From positions 102,722 to 166,721 of the forward strand of contig CAZBUJ010000003.1 of NCBI GenBank assembly GCA_964495075.1: a DNA stretch of 64,000 bases. The letters run 5' to 3'. Every line of letters starts with the position of its first letter. The first letter of the stretch is position 1. Positions 18,760 through 27,728 of the stretch are shown here, one piece after another. The notes under the pieces were generated by a model. The model had not been told where the DNA came from and did no database searches. It was given only the letters and a program-made list of their open reading frames with translations. The DNA is from JAFGJQ01 sp964495075 (GTDB taxonomy: Bacteria; Planctomycetota; Phycisphaerae; UBA1845). Position numbers and translations under genes: made by a program.

Positions 18760-19932
18760 ATGGCCGCAGCTACGCGTAACATCCTGCACGTCGACATGGA
18801 CGCCTTCTTCGCGGCCGTGGAGCAGTTGGACAATCCGTCCCTGCGGGGACATCCAGTGCTGGTCGGCGGCGATCCCGCAGGCCGCGGTGTCGTTTCAACG
18901 GCGAGTTACGAGGCTCGCCCGTTCGGCTGTCACAGCGCATTGCCGATGGCGACGGCCATGCGACTGTGCCCGCAAGCGGTGGTCGTGCCGCCGCGATTCG
19001 AGCGGTACCTCGAAATCTCGCAGCAAGTATCCGAGATCCTGCAACAGTTCACCCCGCTGGTCGAGCCACTGTCGATCGATGAGGCGTTCCTGGACGTCAC
19101 CGGCTCCGTCCGGCTGCTCGGGTCGCCGGAACGGATGGCCGGGGAGCTGAAGGCGAGGATCCACGAGGGCACGCAGTTGACCGCGTCGGTCGGCGTGGCG
19201 CCGAACAAGTTCCTCGCCAAGTTGGCCAGCGACCTCGACAAGCCGGACGGACTGGTCGTGGTGCCGGCCGACGACGTGCAGACGTTCCTGGACCCCTTGC
19301 CCATCTCGCGTATGTGGGGTGTGGGCAAGGCGACGTTGCCCCGGTTCGAGCGGATGGGCGTATCCACGTTCGCCGACTTGCGGCGTCTGTCGGTCGAGGA
19401 ACTGCAGGCACAGTTCGGCCAGCACGGCATCAAGTTCCATCGCCTCGTCCGGGGCATGGACGACCGGCCGGTCGTGCCGGACCACGAGGCCAAGAGCGTC
19501 AGTCATGAAATCACGTTCCCGGTCGATGTCGCGGACCTGGATTCCCTGCGGTGGATGGTGCTGCACCAGACGGAGCATGTGGCCCAGCGGCTGCGGCGGC
19601 ATCGTCTGGTGGCCCGAAGTGTGCGATTGAAGATCCGCTACGGCGATTTCCGCACGATCAGCCGGCACACGACGCTGGACGCACCGACCGACGAGACGGA
19701 TCTGCTCTGGGCCGCGGCGGCGAGCCTGTTCGACGCGTGGTCAAAGCTCCAGCCGCCGGCGGTTCGGTTGATTGGCATGGGGGTATCCCAGATGTCTCGG
19801 CGTGAGGGTCAGCAACTGACGCTCTTCGAGGACGAGGCGGCGGCGCGGCGGCGGCAGCTGGATCGCGCGCTTGACGCCATCCGCGAGCGGTTCGGCCAGG
19901 ACGCGGTATCACGCGGCGGCCGCCACGGGTGA
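18760..19932 (+). CDS. dinB: DNA polymerase IV (Y family)
   Basis: 390 residues from ATG 18760 (a GTG immediately upstream is an alternative). Error-prone lesion-bypass polymerase acting in the cytoplasm. Catalytic motifs: HVDMDAFFAAVEQ (metal-binding Asp12), the nucleotide-contact SYEARPFG, and LSIDEAFLDVT with the paired acidic residues. ASVGVAPNKFLAKLASDLDKPDG and the helix-hairpin-helix region ISRMWGVGKATLPRFERMG follow, then the little-finger domain. The C-terminus ends near QLTLFED, a segment resembling a beta-clamp-binding motif. Usual family length. No LexA-type box was identified upstream. Confidence 0.95.
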   Translation: MAAATRNILHVDMDAFFAAVEQLDNPSLRGHPVLVGGDPAGRGVVSTASYEARPFGCHSALPMATAMRLCPQAVVVPPRFERYLEISQQVSEILQQFTPLVEPLSIDEAFLDVTGSVRLLGSPERMAGELKARIHEGTQLTASVGVAPNKFLAKLASDLDKPDGLVVVPADDVQTFLDPLPISRMWGVGKATLPRFERMGVSTFADLRRLSVEELQAQFGQHGIKFHRLVRGMDDRPVVPDHEAKSVSHEITFPVDVADLDSLRWMVLHQTEHVAQRLRRHRLVARSVRLKIRYGDFRTISRHTTLDAPTDETDLLWAAAASLFDAWSKLQPPAVRLIGMGVSQMSRREGQQLTLFEDEAAARRRQLDRALDAIRERFGQDAVSRGGRHG

Positions 19933-20098
19933 CCGGTTCAAGCGCTTCGTGCCCGGGGAGCGGCATGCCATGAGATCCGGCGTTTCCGGCCGTCGGATCG
20001 TGTGGTAGAATAATCAGGGTCCTCTCCGATTCCCGTCCCGCGACCAGCCCGGACGCCCGCGTCCCACGACACCGGTCGATCGCGGCAGGAGCAATTCG

Positions 20099-20698
20099 AT
20101 GGGACAGAAGACGACAGTCCGATGCGCGGCCTGCAACACGTACGACTGCGTCAACGGCAAAGACTGCCTGGCGGACGCCGAGCGGCAACGCGCGTTGTAC
20201 GAGGTCGAAGGGATTGCCCGGCTGCATCGCGCGGCGGCGGCCATCGAGGCCCGCCACTACTGCCGGGAGCCGCGGATTCGCGAGACCATTCTTCTGGCCC
20301 AGGAACTCGGGTTTCACAAGGTGGGCCTGGCGTATTGCGTCGGGCTGGCCGAGGAAGCCGCCGTCATCGCCAACATACTCAAGGCCCATTTCGAGCTCGT
20401 CTCGGTGTGCTGCAAGCTGTGCGGCATCGACAAAAAAGGCCTCGGGCTCGAGCAGATCGATCCGTCCAAGGACATCGAGGTCATGTGCAATCCGGTGGGG
20501 CAGGCCACGGTGCTCAACGAAGCCGGCACGCAATTGAACATCCTGTGCGGGCTGTGCGTCGGGCACGACGCGATCTTCAGCATGGTCTCCCGGGCGCCGG
20601 TGACGACGCTGGTGGTGAAGGATCGCGTGCTGGCCCACAATCCGCTCGGGGCGATCTACAGCAAATACACACGGCGCACGCTGCTACCGAGTTCCTGA
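20099..20698 (+). CDS. DUF1847 metal-binding protein
   Basis: 199 residues. Starts with a Cys cluster CAACNTYDCVNGKDC and contains CCKLCGIDKKG in the middle and LCGLCVGHDAIFSMVSRAPVTTLVVKDRVLAHNP near the end, the hallmark of DUF1847. Eleven or more Cys suggest a zinc or iron-sulfur site. The family is widespread in anaerobes and planctomycetes; function unknown. Encoded alone, tail-to-tail with a degraded prenyltransferase fragment. Confidence 0.88.
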   Translation: MGQKTTVRCAACNTYDCVNGKDCLADAERQRALYEVEGIARLHRAAAAIEARHYCREPRIRETILLAQELGFHKVGLAYCVGLAEEAAVIANILKAHFELVSVCCKLCGIDKKGLGLEQIDPSKDIEVMCNPVGQATVLNEAGTQLNILCGLCVGHDAIFSMVSRAPVTTLVVKDRVLAHNPLGAIYSKYTRRTLLPSS

Positions 20699-21022
20699 AT
20701 CGCCGTTCGGCCGCAACGCGGTCGGCCGAGCGGGCACCGAGTAGGCGGTGACGGGGTCCGGGTTCGCCTCGTACCAGCGGTCGGCCGTGTTGACCCAACC
20801 ACCGTCGCCGTGCCGTCGCTTCAACAGTGCCTGGCAGGCGTCATCGCGCCAGTGGTGGCGCTGGCCCTCCCCATCGACGATGAACGGCTCCCCCCAGGCG
20901 TGCAGGGCACGGGCGAACACGTGGTAGTAGTAGTAGAGCCCCTCCACCGATTTCTTTTCGGGCATCCGCGGATTGGCGTCGAGCGTGTAGTGCGGGCGGA
21001 GCCGTCGTCTGCTGGCAGCCGG
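20684..21022 (-). pseudogene. Prenyltransferase/squalene-oxidase repeat protein, C-terminal remnant
   Basis: An open frame of about 112 codons encodes PHYTLDANPRMPEKKSVEGL, then YYYYHVFARALHAWGEPF and HHWRDDACQALLKRRHGDGGWVN followed by ADRWYEANPDP. This is the C-terminal repeat of planctomycete prenyltransferase/squalene-oxidase-repeat proteins. The expected several hundred N-terminal residues are absent: upstream the frame is stopped at 21023-21025 and no matching sequence is found. Probably a decaying gene; a complete small protein starting at 20965 is less likely. Confidence 0.6.
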
Positions 21023-21185
21023 CTACCGTCAGCCACACCTCCAGCCCGATGAACGCCCTTCGATACACCGTCGCACGCCGCACGATTCGCCCCGTCGACA
21101 TCGCGTTTCGCCCGGCGGGCGGGCGTCGCTCGCTTCAGCCACACTGCAATTCGGGGCCGCCCCTCCGCAACGGAATCCGCGCCGA

Positions 21186-21446
21186 TCAGAACTCGTTCCG
21201 GGGCTGTTCGGAATCGAGGTATTCCTGTCGCGCCGCGGCGTAGTTTTCGGGAGTGAGTTGGACGCCGAACCCGTCAGGATCATTCGCGATCTGGATGAGG
21301 AATGGGATGCACCAGCCACACCCGGTTCCGGCCGACAGACACTCGGTCATCCGGGACGGCCGCGAGGGACGCTCCCGTCGGGCGAAGTTGACGAGTTTTC
21401 GAAACGTCACGTGGTAGCAGTAACAGATTTCGTCGTCCGGCTTCAT
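21186..21446 (-). CDS. BFD-like [2Fe-2S]-binding protein
   Basis: 86 residues from ATG 21446. Cys motif CYCYHVT (Cys-x-Cys-x-His region) near residue 8 and GTGCGWCIPFL about 35 residues later give the four-Cys arrangement of bacterioferritin-associated-ferredoxin-like (BFD) domains, as free-standing (2Fe-2S)-binding proteins. Such proteins shuttle electrons or aid iron release. Divergent from proS, whose start is 158 bp away. The frame is open another 57 codons upstream but that part is Arg-rich and lacks family features. Confidence 0.75.
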   Translation of the reverse strand: MKPDDEICYCYHVTFRKLVNFARRERPSRPSRMTECLSAGTGCGWCIPFLIQIANDPDGFGVQLTPENYAAARQEYLDSEQPRNEF

Positions 21447-21604
21447 GAGTCCCACGCGAATCCTGCGCCGGATCTCGCGCCGAGGCAACCGTTCGATCGC
21501 CGATCGGGTCCGTTCGCGTCGATTCGATCGGCCGCGAGGGGCGGTATCCAACGCTCTGCCAGGTGCCCTTGCGTTCCGGCGTCCGGCCGTGTAATCATTC
21601 CTGC

Positions 21605-23308
21605 ATGCTGTGGACACATTACTTTATCCCGACGGTCAAGGAAATCCCGGCGGACGCCATTGCGGCGTCCCACCAGTTGATGCTGCGGGCTGGTCTGATC
21701 CGGCAGGTGGTGGCCGGTGCGTACACCTATCTGCCGCTCGGATACCGCGTTCTTCAAAATGTGACGGAAATCGTCCGTGAGGAGATGAATCGGGCGGGCG
21801 CGGTCGAGTTGCACATGCCGGCCATGCACCCGGTGGAGTGGTGGGAAGAGACGGGTCGCGTGGAGGCGATGGGGGATACCCTGGTTTGTCTTCAGGACAA
21901 GCCGTTCCGCAAGGGCACGGTGCTGGGCCCGACGCACGAGGAGGTGGTCACGGAGATCGCCCGCGCGTATCTCAAGAGCCACAAGCAGTTGCCCATCACG
22001 CTCTACCAGATCCAGACGAAGTTCCGCGACGAGGCGCGTCCGAAGAGCGGGGTGCTGCGCACGCGTGAGTTTCTGATGAAGGACGCCTATTCGTTCCACG
22101 CGAACAAGGCGAGCCTCGACGAGACCTACGAGCAGATGTACAACGCGTACTGCCGCATCTATCAGCGGTGCGGGCTGCCGTATCAGGCGGTGGAGGCGGA
22201 CTCCGGCCCGATCGGCGGCGACGCATCGCACGAGTTCATGGTCGTGTGCGACGCAGGCGAAGACTACCTCGTGCGGGCCGCCGACGGCACCAACGCGGCC
22301 AGCCTGGAGCGGGCCGCCGTCGGTCCCGTCGAAGATGGCGGCTGCCACGTGATGGATCCATTGGAGGAAGTCCACACACCGCGCCTGAGCACGATCGAGC
22401 AGGTCTCGGGGTTTCTCAAGTGCCGACCCGAGGACATGATCAAGACGATCGTCTACTCGGCGGACGGGGCGGCGGTGGTCGCCCTGGTGCGGGGCGATCA
22501 CGAAGTCAACGAGGCGAAACTGCGACGTTACCTCGGCGCGAAATCGCTTCAACTGGCATCACCCCGGGAGATCGAGTCGCTGACCGGGGCGGCGGTGGGT
22601 TTTGCCGGACCCGTCGGGCTCAAGGCGCGGATCATCGCTGACCAGGCGGTCACCGTCATGCACAACGCGGTGACCGGCGCCAACAAGACGGACTACCACA
22701 TTACCGGCGTGAACCCGGACCGTGATTTCGAGATGCCCGAGTCGGGCGACATCCGCTACGCCACACCGGCCGACAAGTCGCCCTCCGGTGCCCCCCTGCT
22801 GTTTGAGAAATGCATCGAGGTCGGTCACGTGTTCAAACTGGGCACCAAGTACTCGGTCGCGATGAGCGCGACCTTCGCCGACGAGAACGGCGAGATCAAG
22901 CCGATGATCATGGGGTGCTACGGCATCGGGATCGCGCGGATCGTGGCATCGTGCATCGAGGCATTGCACGACGACGGCGGCATCTGCTGGCCGATGGGCA
23001 TCGCTCCGTTCAAGGTATTGATCGTGGCCCTTGACGTGCGAGATGAGAACGTGATGCGAACGGCCCGCACGCTGCACGATCAGTTGGAACAACAAGGTAT
23101 CGAGACCCTGCTCGACGACCGCGACGCGCGGCCGGGATTCAAGTTCAAGGACGCCGACCTGATCGGTATCCCCATCCGGATCACCGTCGGCAAGAAGAGC
23201 CTGGCCGACGGCGTGGTGGAGTTCAAGCGGCGCACCAGCGACGAGGTTCATAAGATTAGGCCGGACCAGGTGACCCGCCTCGTGATGGGCGAGACCGAGA
23301 AGGGGTAG
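21605..23308 (+). CDS. proS: Prolyl-tRNA synthetase
   Basis: 567 residues, close to the bacterial type (about 570). Charges tRNA-Pro. Start ATG 21605 gives the usual MLWTHYFIPTVKEIPADA opening. Class II motifs are visible: GAYTYLPLGYRVL, LGPTHEEVVTEI, RDEARPKSGVLRTREFLMKDAYSFH. The inserted YbaK-like editing domain (about 230-390) is present, and GCYGIGIARIVA forms motif 3, followed by the anticodon-binding domain (GIETLLDDRDARPGFKFKDADL). Single gene with no evident T-box or operon partner. Confidence 0.96.
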   Translation: MLWTHYFIPTVKEIPADAIAASHQLMLRAGLIRQVVAGAYTYLPLGYRVLQNVTEIVREEMNRAGAVELHMPAMHPVEWWEETGRVEAMGDTLVCLQDKPFRKGTVLGPTHEEVVTEIARAYLKSHKQLPITLYQIQTKFRDEARPKSGVLRTREFLMKDAYSFHANKASLDETYEQMYNAYCRIYQRCGLPYQAVEADSGPIGGDASHEFMVVCDAGEDYLVRAADGTNAASLERAAVGPVEDGGCHVMDPLEEVHTPRLSTIEQVSGFLKCRPEDMIKTIVYSADGAAVVALVRGDHEVNEAKLRRYLGAKSLQLASPREIESLTGAAVGFAGPVGLKARIIADQAVTVMHNAVTGANKTDYHITGVNPDRDFEMPESGDIRYATPADKSPSGAPLLFEKCIEVGHVFKLGTKYSVAMSATFADENGEIKPMIMGCYGIGIARIVASCIEALHDDGGICWPMGIAPFKVLIVALDVRDENVMRTARTLHDQLEQQGIETLLDDRDARPGFKFKDADLIGIPIRITVGKKSLADGVVEFKRRTSDEVHKIRPDQVTRLVMGETEKG

Positions 23309-23531
23309 CTTTCGCGGCCGCCGCGGGGCCCGTGGCCGTACCACCCGCACCGCGTCGAACTCGCGTACCGTGCACCCGGCCTTCGTTCCCCCGCCCGTCG
23401 ATTCCGTACCGTCGGGCGCATGATCGGTACCTCGTGCCGGCCACGGAGCCGTGGCCGGCGATCAAAACCGAACCGGCCGGCGCCTCGGACCCGCACACGG
23501 GTCGGCGGGCCGGTTGCCAGGAGCGCGCTGC

Positions 23532-24674
23532 ATGGACCCCATCTACCTGGATTACAACGCAACGACGCCGCTCGACCGGGCGGTCGTCGAGGCCATGCGC
23601 CCCTACCTGGAAACGCACTTCGGCAACCCATCGAGCACGCACCTCTACGGTATCCGAACCAGGCAGGCGGTCGAGGAGGCCCGGCGCCACGTCGCAGACG
23701 CCCTCGGCGGGCGGCCCGAGGAAATCGTGTTCACCAGCGGCGGGTCGGAATCGAACAACTTCGCGATCCGGGGCATCGCGGAGGCCCAACGCGCGAGGGG
23801 CAACCACATCATCACGTCGGCGGTGGAGCACCCCGCCGTGATGGAGGTCTGCCGGTATCTCGCATCGTCGGGCCTGCGGATCACGGTGGTGCCGGTGGAC
23901 GAGACCGGATTGGTGAATCCGGCCGACGTCGAGCGGGCCATCACGCCGGCCACCGTGCTGGTGACGGTGATGCACGCGAACAACGAAGTCGGCACCGTGC
24001 AGCCGATTCGCGCGATCGCCGACATCGCTCACGCGCACGGCGTGCTCATGCACACGGACGCCGCCCAGTCGGTCGGCAAAATCGACACGCGGGTCGACGC
24101 GTTGGGCGTCGATCTGTTATCGGTAGCCGGTCACAAGCTCTACGGCCCGAAAGGCGTCGGGGCGCTGTACGTCCGAAGCGGTGTGGCACCGGCCAAACTG
24201 ATTCACGGAGCGGAGCACGAGCGCGGCTGGCGGGCGGGCACGGAAAACGTGCTGGAGATCGTCGGGCTCGGCAAGGCGTGCGAGCTGGCCGCGCGCCACC
24301 TCGAGGAGCGGGCGGCCCACATGCGGGCCCTTCGCGACCGCCTGCACGACGGAATCCGGCGCGGAGTGCCGGACGTCCGGTTCAACGGCCACCCGGATCG
24401 CCGTCTTCCCAACACACTCAGCGTGAGCTTCGGCGGCATCGAGGCCGCCGCGATCCTGTCGGCGATGCCGGACGTCGCCGCCTCGGCCGGGGCCGCCTGT
24501 CACGCGGACGGGGTGGTCAGGTCGGCGACGCTGGACGCGATGGGCGTCCCGCCCCACTATGCCATGGGCACGATTCGCTTCTCCACCGGGGCGTTGCTGA
24601 CCGAGGCGGAGGTCGACCGGGCCACGGAACTGGTGGTGTCGGCCGTCTCGCGATGCCGGGTCGCGGACAAGTGA
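23532..24674 (+). CDS. Cysteine desulfurase (NifS/IscS class)
   Basis: 380 residues from ATG 23532. PLP enzyme taking sulfur from cysteine to a persulfide. Motifs: YLDYNATTPLD at the N-terminus, VEHPAVME, the PLP-binding Asp/His (HTDAAQSVGK) and Schiff-base Lys in SVAGHKLYGPKGVG, and the mobile active-site Cys in GAACHADG (about residue 322). The Cys loop lacks the long Ser/Ala-rich form typical of IscS. A molybdate-binding Mop protein is encoded 37 bp downstream, suggesting sulfuration of a molybdenum cofactor rather than general Fe-S assembly; this is inference from context. Confidence 0.9.
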   Translation: MDPIYLDYNATTPLDRAVVEAMRPYLETHFGNPSSTHLYGIRTRQAVEEARRHVADALGGRPEEIVFTSGGSESNNFAIRGIAEAQRARGNHIITSAVEHPAVMEVCRYLASSGLRITVVPVDETGLVNPADVERAITPATVLVTVMHANNEVGTVQPIRAIADIAHAHGVLMHTDAAQSVGKIDTRVDALGVDLLSVAGHKLYGPKGVGALYVRSGVAPAKLIHGAEHERGWRAGTENVLEIVGLGKACELAARHLEERAAHMRALRDRLHDGIRRGVPDVRFNGHPDRRLPNTLSVSFGGIEAAAILSAMPDVAASAGAACHADGVVRSATLDAMGVPPHYAMGTIRFSTGALLTEAEVDRATELVVSAVSRCRVADK

Positions 24675-24711
24675 CCGTTCAGCCAACCATCAATCGTGAG
24701 GGAGTGCTACG

Positions 24712-24921
24712 ATGAAGTACGGCGCGCGGAATCAGTTTGCGGGCGAGGTTGTCGAGATCAAGCGGGGCACCGTGATGTGCCAGGTGAAGGTGAAGGTGCC
24801 GGCCGACACGATCGTCTGTTCCGTCATGACACTGGAATCACTGGACGATCTGAACATCAAGGAGGGTTCACCCGTCAAGGCCGTGGCGAAGGCGGTCAAC
24901 GTGCTGCTCACCACCGACTGA
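24712..24921 (+). CDS. Molbindin-like TOBE/Mop domain protein
   Basis: 69 residues forming a single Mop/TOBE domain: KYGARNQFAGEVVEIKRGTV at the start, an internal VSAxVT-like VCSVMTLESLDDL, and a closing VKAVAKAVNVLL helix-strand. Molbindins bind molybdate or tungstate in the cytoplasm as oligomers. Start is preceded by GAGGGAG. Same strand as and 37 bp after the cysteine desulfurase, probably one operon. No molybdenum enzyme or Mod transporter is present in the window. Confidence 0.87.
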   Translation: MKYGARNQFAGEVVEIKRGTVMCQVKVKVPADTIVCSVMTLESLDDLNIKEGSPVKAVAKAVNVLLTTD

Positions 24922-25479
24922 CCACCGGCGGTCGGGTCACATTCGCCGAGAGCGGTCCGGGAACACCGTGTTTCGGCGGGCGGCGTCCGGCAGGGGGTGC
25001 GCTCGGCACCCCGAGGCAATCGCGCAACCATATGTTTGGCATGATGTTGATACCGCTGCCCGACGGGTTGGCACGCTCGCGGTGCGTCGCGTGACGCGGC
25101 GGGCGACGAGTGACCGCTCGTGTGCCGCTTCTCCTCGCCCTCGTTGGACGGTTTTTCTGTTCCAAACGATACGCGCAACCGAACGGCGCCGTTATGATGG
25201 AATGCGGTGCGAGGGGCAGTCGGGCACGACAGACATGCTCGGGTCCCCGGTTTCGGTCGAGCGGGAAATCGACCGGTTGCTCCCCACGTCAGGACGGCGG
25301 GAGTGAGTCCATGGATGGACACGGGGCAACACGTTCCCAGGACATAATCCACGCACCGGCTGACACGCCCGGCGCTCGCGGCGCGGGCCGCACACGCAGT
25401 GACGGGCGTGCATGGCGCGTCTCGGGCCGCGGGAGGGTTGGGGACCGCGCGTCGTCTCGGAAAGGGAGGCGGGTCAGCG
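24922..25479. other. intergenic region before histidine kinase
   Basis: About 560 bases without a supported gene. Frames are short and Arg-rich. A GGGAGG at 25464-25469 serves the kinase start. No obvious RNA element. Confidence 0.4.
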
Positions 25480-27060
25480 ATGGGTAAGAAACCCGTGCGT
25501 GTTCTGCTGGTGGCTTGCCCGCGGACGCTCGTCGAGCAGGTACGCGAGTCGTTCGCCGCCGCCTTCGCGCCGAGCGAACTGAGCGTGGTGCGGAGCCCGC
25601 AGGCCGCCGAAGACTACGTCGGTCGACAGGCGACCGATGTCGTCGTTGTGGATACGGATATCGCGGATAACGCGGCCGCGTCGTTGCTTCCCGACGACCC
25701 GACCGACGCCGACTATCCGCTTGTCGCCCTGCTCGATCGCGGCGACGAGGAGGCGATCGCGGCGGTTACGCAAGCCGGTGCGTTGGATTATTGCGTCAAG
25801 TCATCGAGCGGGTTGGCCGACCTGCCCCACGTCGTATCGCGGGCTGTGCGTGAGTGGACGCACGTGCTCGAGCGGCGCCGGGCCGAGCAGGCACGGCGGG
25901 TCCTGGAGGCCCAGTTACAGCAGGCGCAGAAGCTGGGGGCCATCGGCACGCTGGCCAGCAGCGTAGCCCACGATTTCAACAACCTCCTCACCGCGATTGT
26001 GGGCTACGCCGAACTGGCGCGGGCGGCCATGCCGGATAACAGCGAGGCGGCCCGCCCGCTACAGGGCGTGCTGGACGCAGCCGAGCAGGCGTCGGGGGTT
26101 ACGCAGTCGCTCCTCACGTTCAGCCGACGGACGCAGACCCGGAAAGTGCCAGTTCACGTCGGTCACCTGATCACGGCGATGCAACGCATGCTGCGCCAGA
26201 TGTTGCCGGCTTCGATTGAACTCGAGACGAACGTCGCCCAAGGCGGTGGTCTCTGGATGCGGGCCGACGGCGCGCAACTCCAACAACTCGTCATCAACCT
26301 CGTGGTCAATGCCCGGGAGGCCATGCCTGATGGTGGCACGCTCGATATCTCGGTCGGTCCGGAGCCGGCCGATGAATCCCGGGCCGAAACGGATGAAAGC
26401 ACTCCGGGCTCGCTCGTCCTGGTGGTGGCCGACTCCGGGCAGGGGCTTGGCCAGGAGATCCGCGAACGACTGGCCCACGCCATTCCGACCCCCCCGGCGC
26501 CCGGTTCGGGCGCGGGGCTCGGCATGGCCGTCGCGCACGGCATTGTGGCCGAGCACGGCGGGCGAATCGAGGTGGAGTCCCGCGAGGGGCGGGGCACCCG
26601 GATCATCATTACCTTCCCCGGCTGCCAACGCCCGCCCCAGCGCCTCGCGGACCGGCCGTGGCTGACCGAGGATCCGGGGCACGGCGAGACGATCCTGGTC
26701 GCGGAAAACACACCGCAGATTCTGGCCATCGTCACGTCGGCACTGCGTTCGAAAGGGTATCGCGTGCTCCAGGCGTCGGATGGCTGCGAAGCCTCGGAGC
26801 TACACGAGAAGCACCGGGCAACCACACGGTTGCTGATTCTGGACGCGGACTTGCCCAACAAAGGCGGCACGGCCCTGTTACATGACGTCCGTGCATCCGG
26901 ATCGTCGGTGCCGGCGATCCTTATCACGGGCCGCCCCGACCCGGCGGTCCAGGAGGATGCCCTGCCCGGGCTGCACGTGCTGCGGAAACCGTTTCACGTC
27001 GGCTCGCTGGTGAGCCTGGTCAGCACGGTGCTGCGCGAACAGGCGCCCGCCCGGCCGTGA
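25480..27060 (+). CDS. Hybrid sensor histidine kinase with two receiver domains
   Basis: 526 residues from ATG 25480. Order: receiver-like domain (about 1-125; phosphoacceptor-type Asp in DVVVVDTDI, Lys in YCVKSS), coiled linker, HisKA with H-box SSVAHDFNNLLTAIVGYAEL, HATPase_c with N-box NLVVNAREAMPDGG, G1 ADSGQGLGQ and G2 SGAGLGMAVAHGIV, then a C-terminal receiver (Asp in LLILDADLPNKGG, Lys in VLRKPFH). Both receivers lack the usual acidic pair at their N-terminus (ACPRT; ENTPQ), which could weaken Mg binding. No transmembrane segment, so a cytoplasmic phosphorelay protein. No separate response regulator is adjacent. Confidence 0.9.
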   Translation: MGKKPVRVLLVACPRTLVEQVRESFAAAFAPSELSVVRSPQAAEDYVGRQATDVVVVDTDIADNAAASLLPDDPTDADYPLVALLDRGDEEAIAAVTQAGALDYCVKSSSGLADLPHVVSRAVREWTHVLERRRAEQARRVLEAQLQQAQKLGAIGTLASSVAHDFNNLLTAIVGYAELARAAMPDNSEAARPLQGVLDAAEQASGVTQSLLTFSRRTQTRKVPVHVGHLITAMQRMLRQMLPASIELETNVAQGGGLWMRADGAQLQQLVINLVVNAREAMPDGGTLDISVGPEPADESRAETDESTPGSLVLVVADSGQGLGQEIRERLAHAIPTPPAPGSGAGLGMAVAHGIVAEHGGRIEVESREGRGTRIIITFPGCQRPPQRLADRPWLTEDPGHGETILVAENTPQILAIVTSALRSKGYRVLQASDGCEASELHEKHRATTRLLILDADLPNKGGTALLHDVRASGSSVPAILITGRPDPAVQEDALPGLHVLRKPFHVGSLVSLVSTVLREQAPARP

Positions 27061-27126
27061 GCGGATACGGCGATCGACGCCTCGACCCCCGCCGTCGGTG
27101 GTCTCCGCGTACTCAGGTCCCGACCG

Positions 27127-27651
27127 TCACGTGCCGATGCCCAGGTCCGCGGACGTGAACAGGGCGTCGAACACGAACCCCGCCCCTTCGATGTTCTCGC
27201 GGGCCCCTTCCTGCCGATCGATGACGGCCACGATCTTCTCGATGGTCGCCCCGTACTCCTTGATGTCCCGGGCCGCTTCGAGCACCTGACCGCCGGTGGT
27301 GGCGATGTCCTCGACGAGGAGGACCCTGTCCCCTTTCTCCAGAACGCCTTCGAACATCCTCTGCGTGCCGTAGTCTTTCTTGCGGTTGCGCACGATGATG
27401 AACGGCAGCCCGCGGTCGAGTGACGCGGCGGCGGCCAGCGCCACGCCGCCGAGTTCCACCCCGGCGATCCGGGTGGTCGCGTCGGTGGCATGGGCGGCGA
27501 GATGATGTCCGACGGCCTTGAGCACCTCGGGGATGGTCTCGAACCGGTACTTGTCGAGGTAATAGTGGCTGCGTTTGCCGGATCGCAACACGAAGTCCCC
27601 TTCGATATACGCGGCCGCCTTGATTGCCTTGCCCAGTTCCTGCTTGTCCAT
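27127..27651 (-). CDS. pyrE: Orotate phosphoribosyltransferase
   Basis: 174 residues from ATG 27651 (GAGGA upstream). Converts orotate and PRPP to OMP in pyrimidine synthesis. PRPP-binding loop RVLLVEDIATTGGQV and substrate segment RSGKRSHYYLDKYRFET are clear, and GVELGGVALAAA follows the family. Slightly shorter than E. coli PyrE but typical of this subgroup. Same strand as and 77 bp downstream of purB, a likely nucleotide-synthesis operon. Confidence 0.94.
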   Translation of the reverse strand: MDKQELGKAIKAAAYIEGDFVLRSGKRSHYYLDKYRFETIPEVLKAVGHHLAAHATDATTRIAGVELGGVALAAAASLDRGLPFIIVRNRKKDYGTQRMFEGVLEKGDRVLLVEDIATTGGQVLEAARDIKEYGATIEKIVAVIDRQEGARENIEGAGFVFDALFTSADLGIGT

Positions 27652-27728
27652 GGCATCCTCATTCGAAACGCGTTTGCGCCGGCCGGACGGCATCCACCTG
27701 CGCCGCGCCCGGACACACCGACTGTGCT

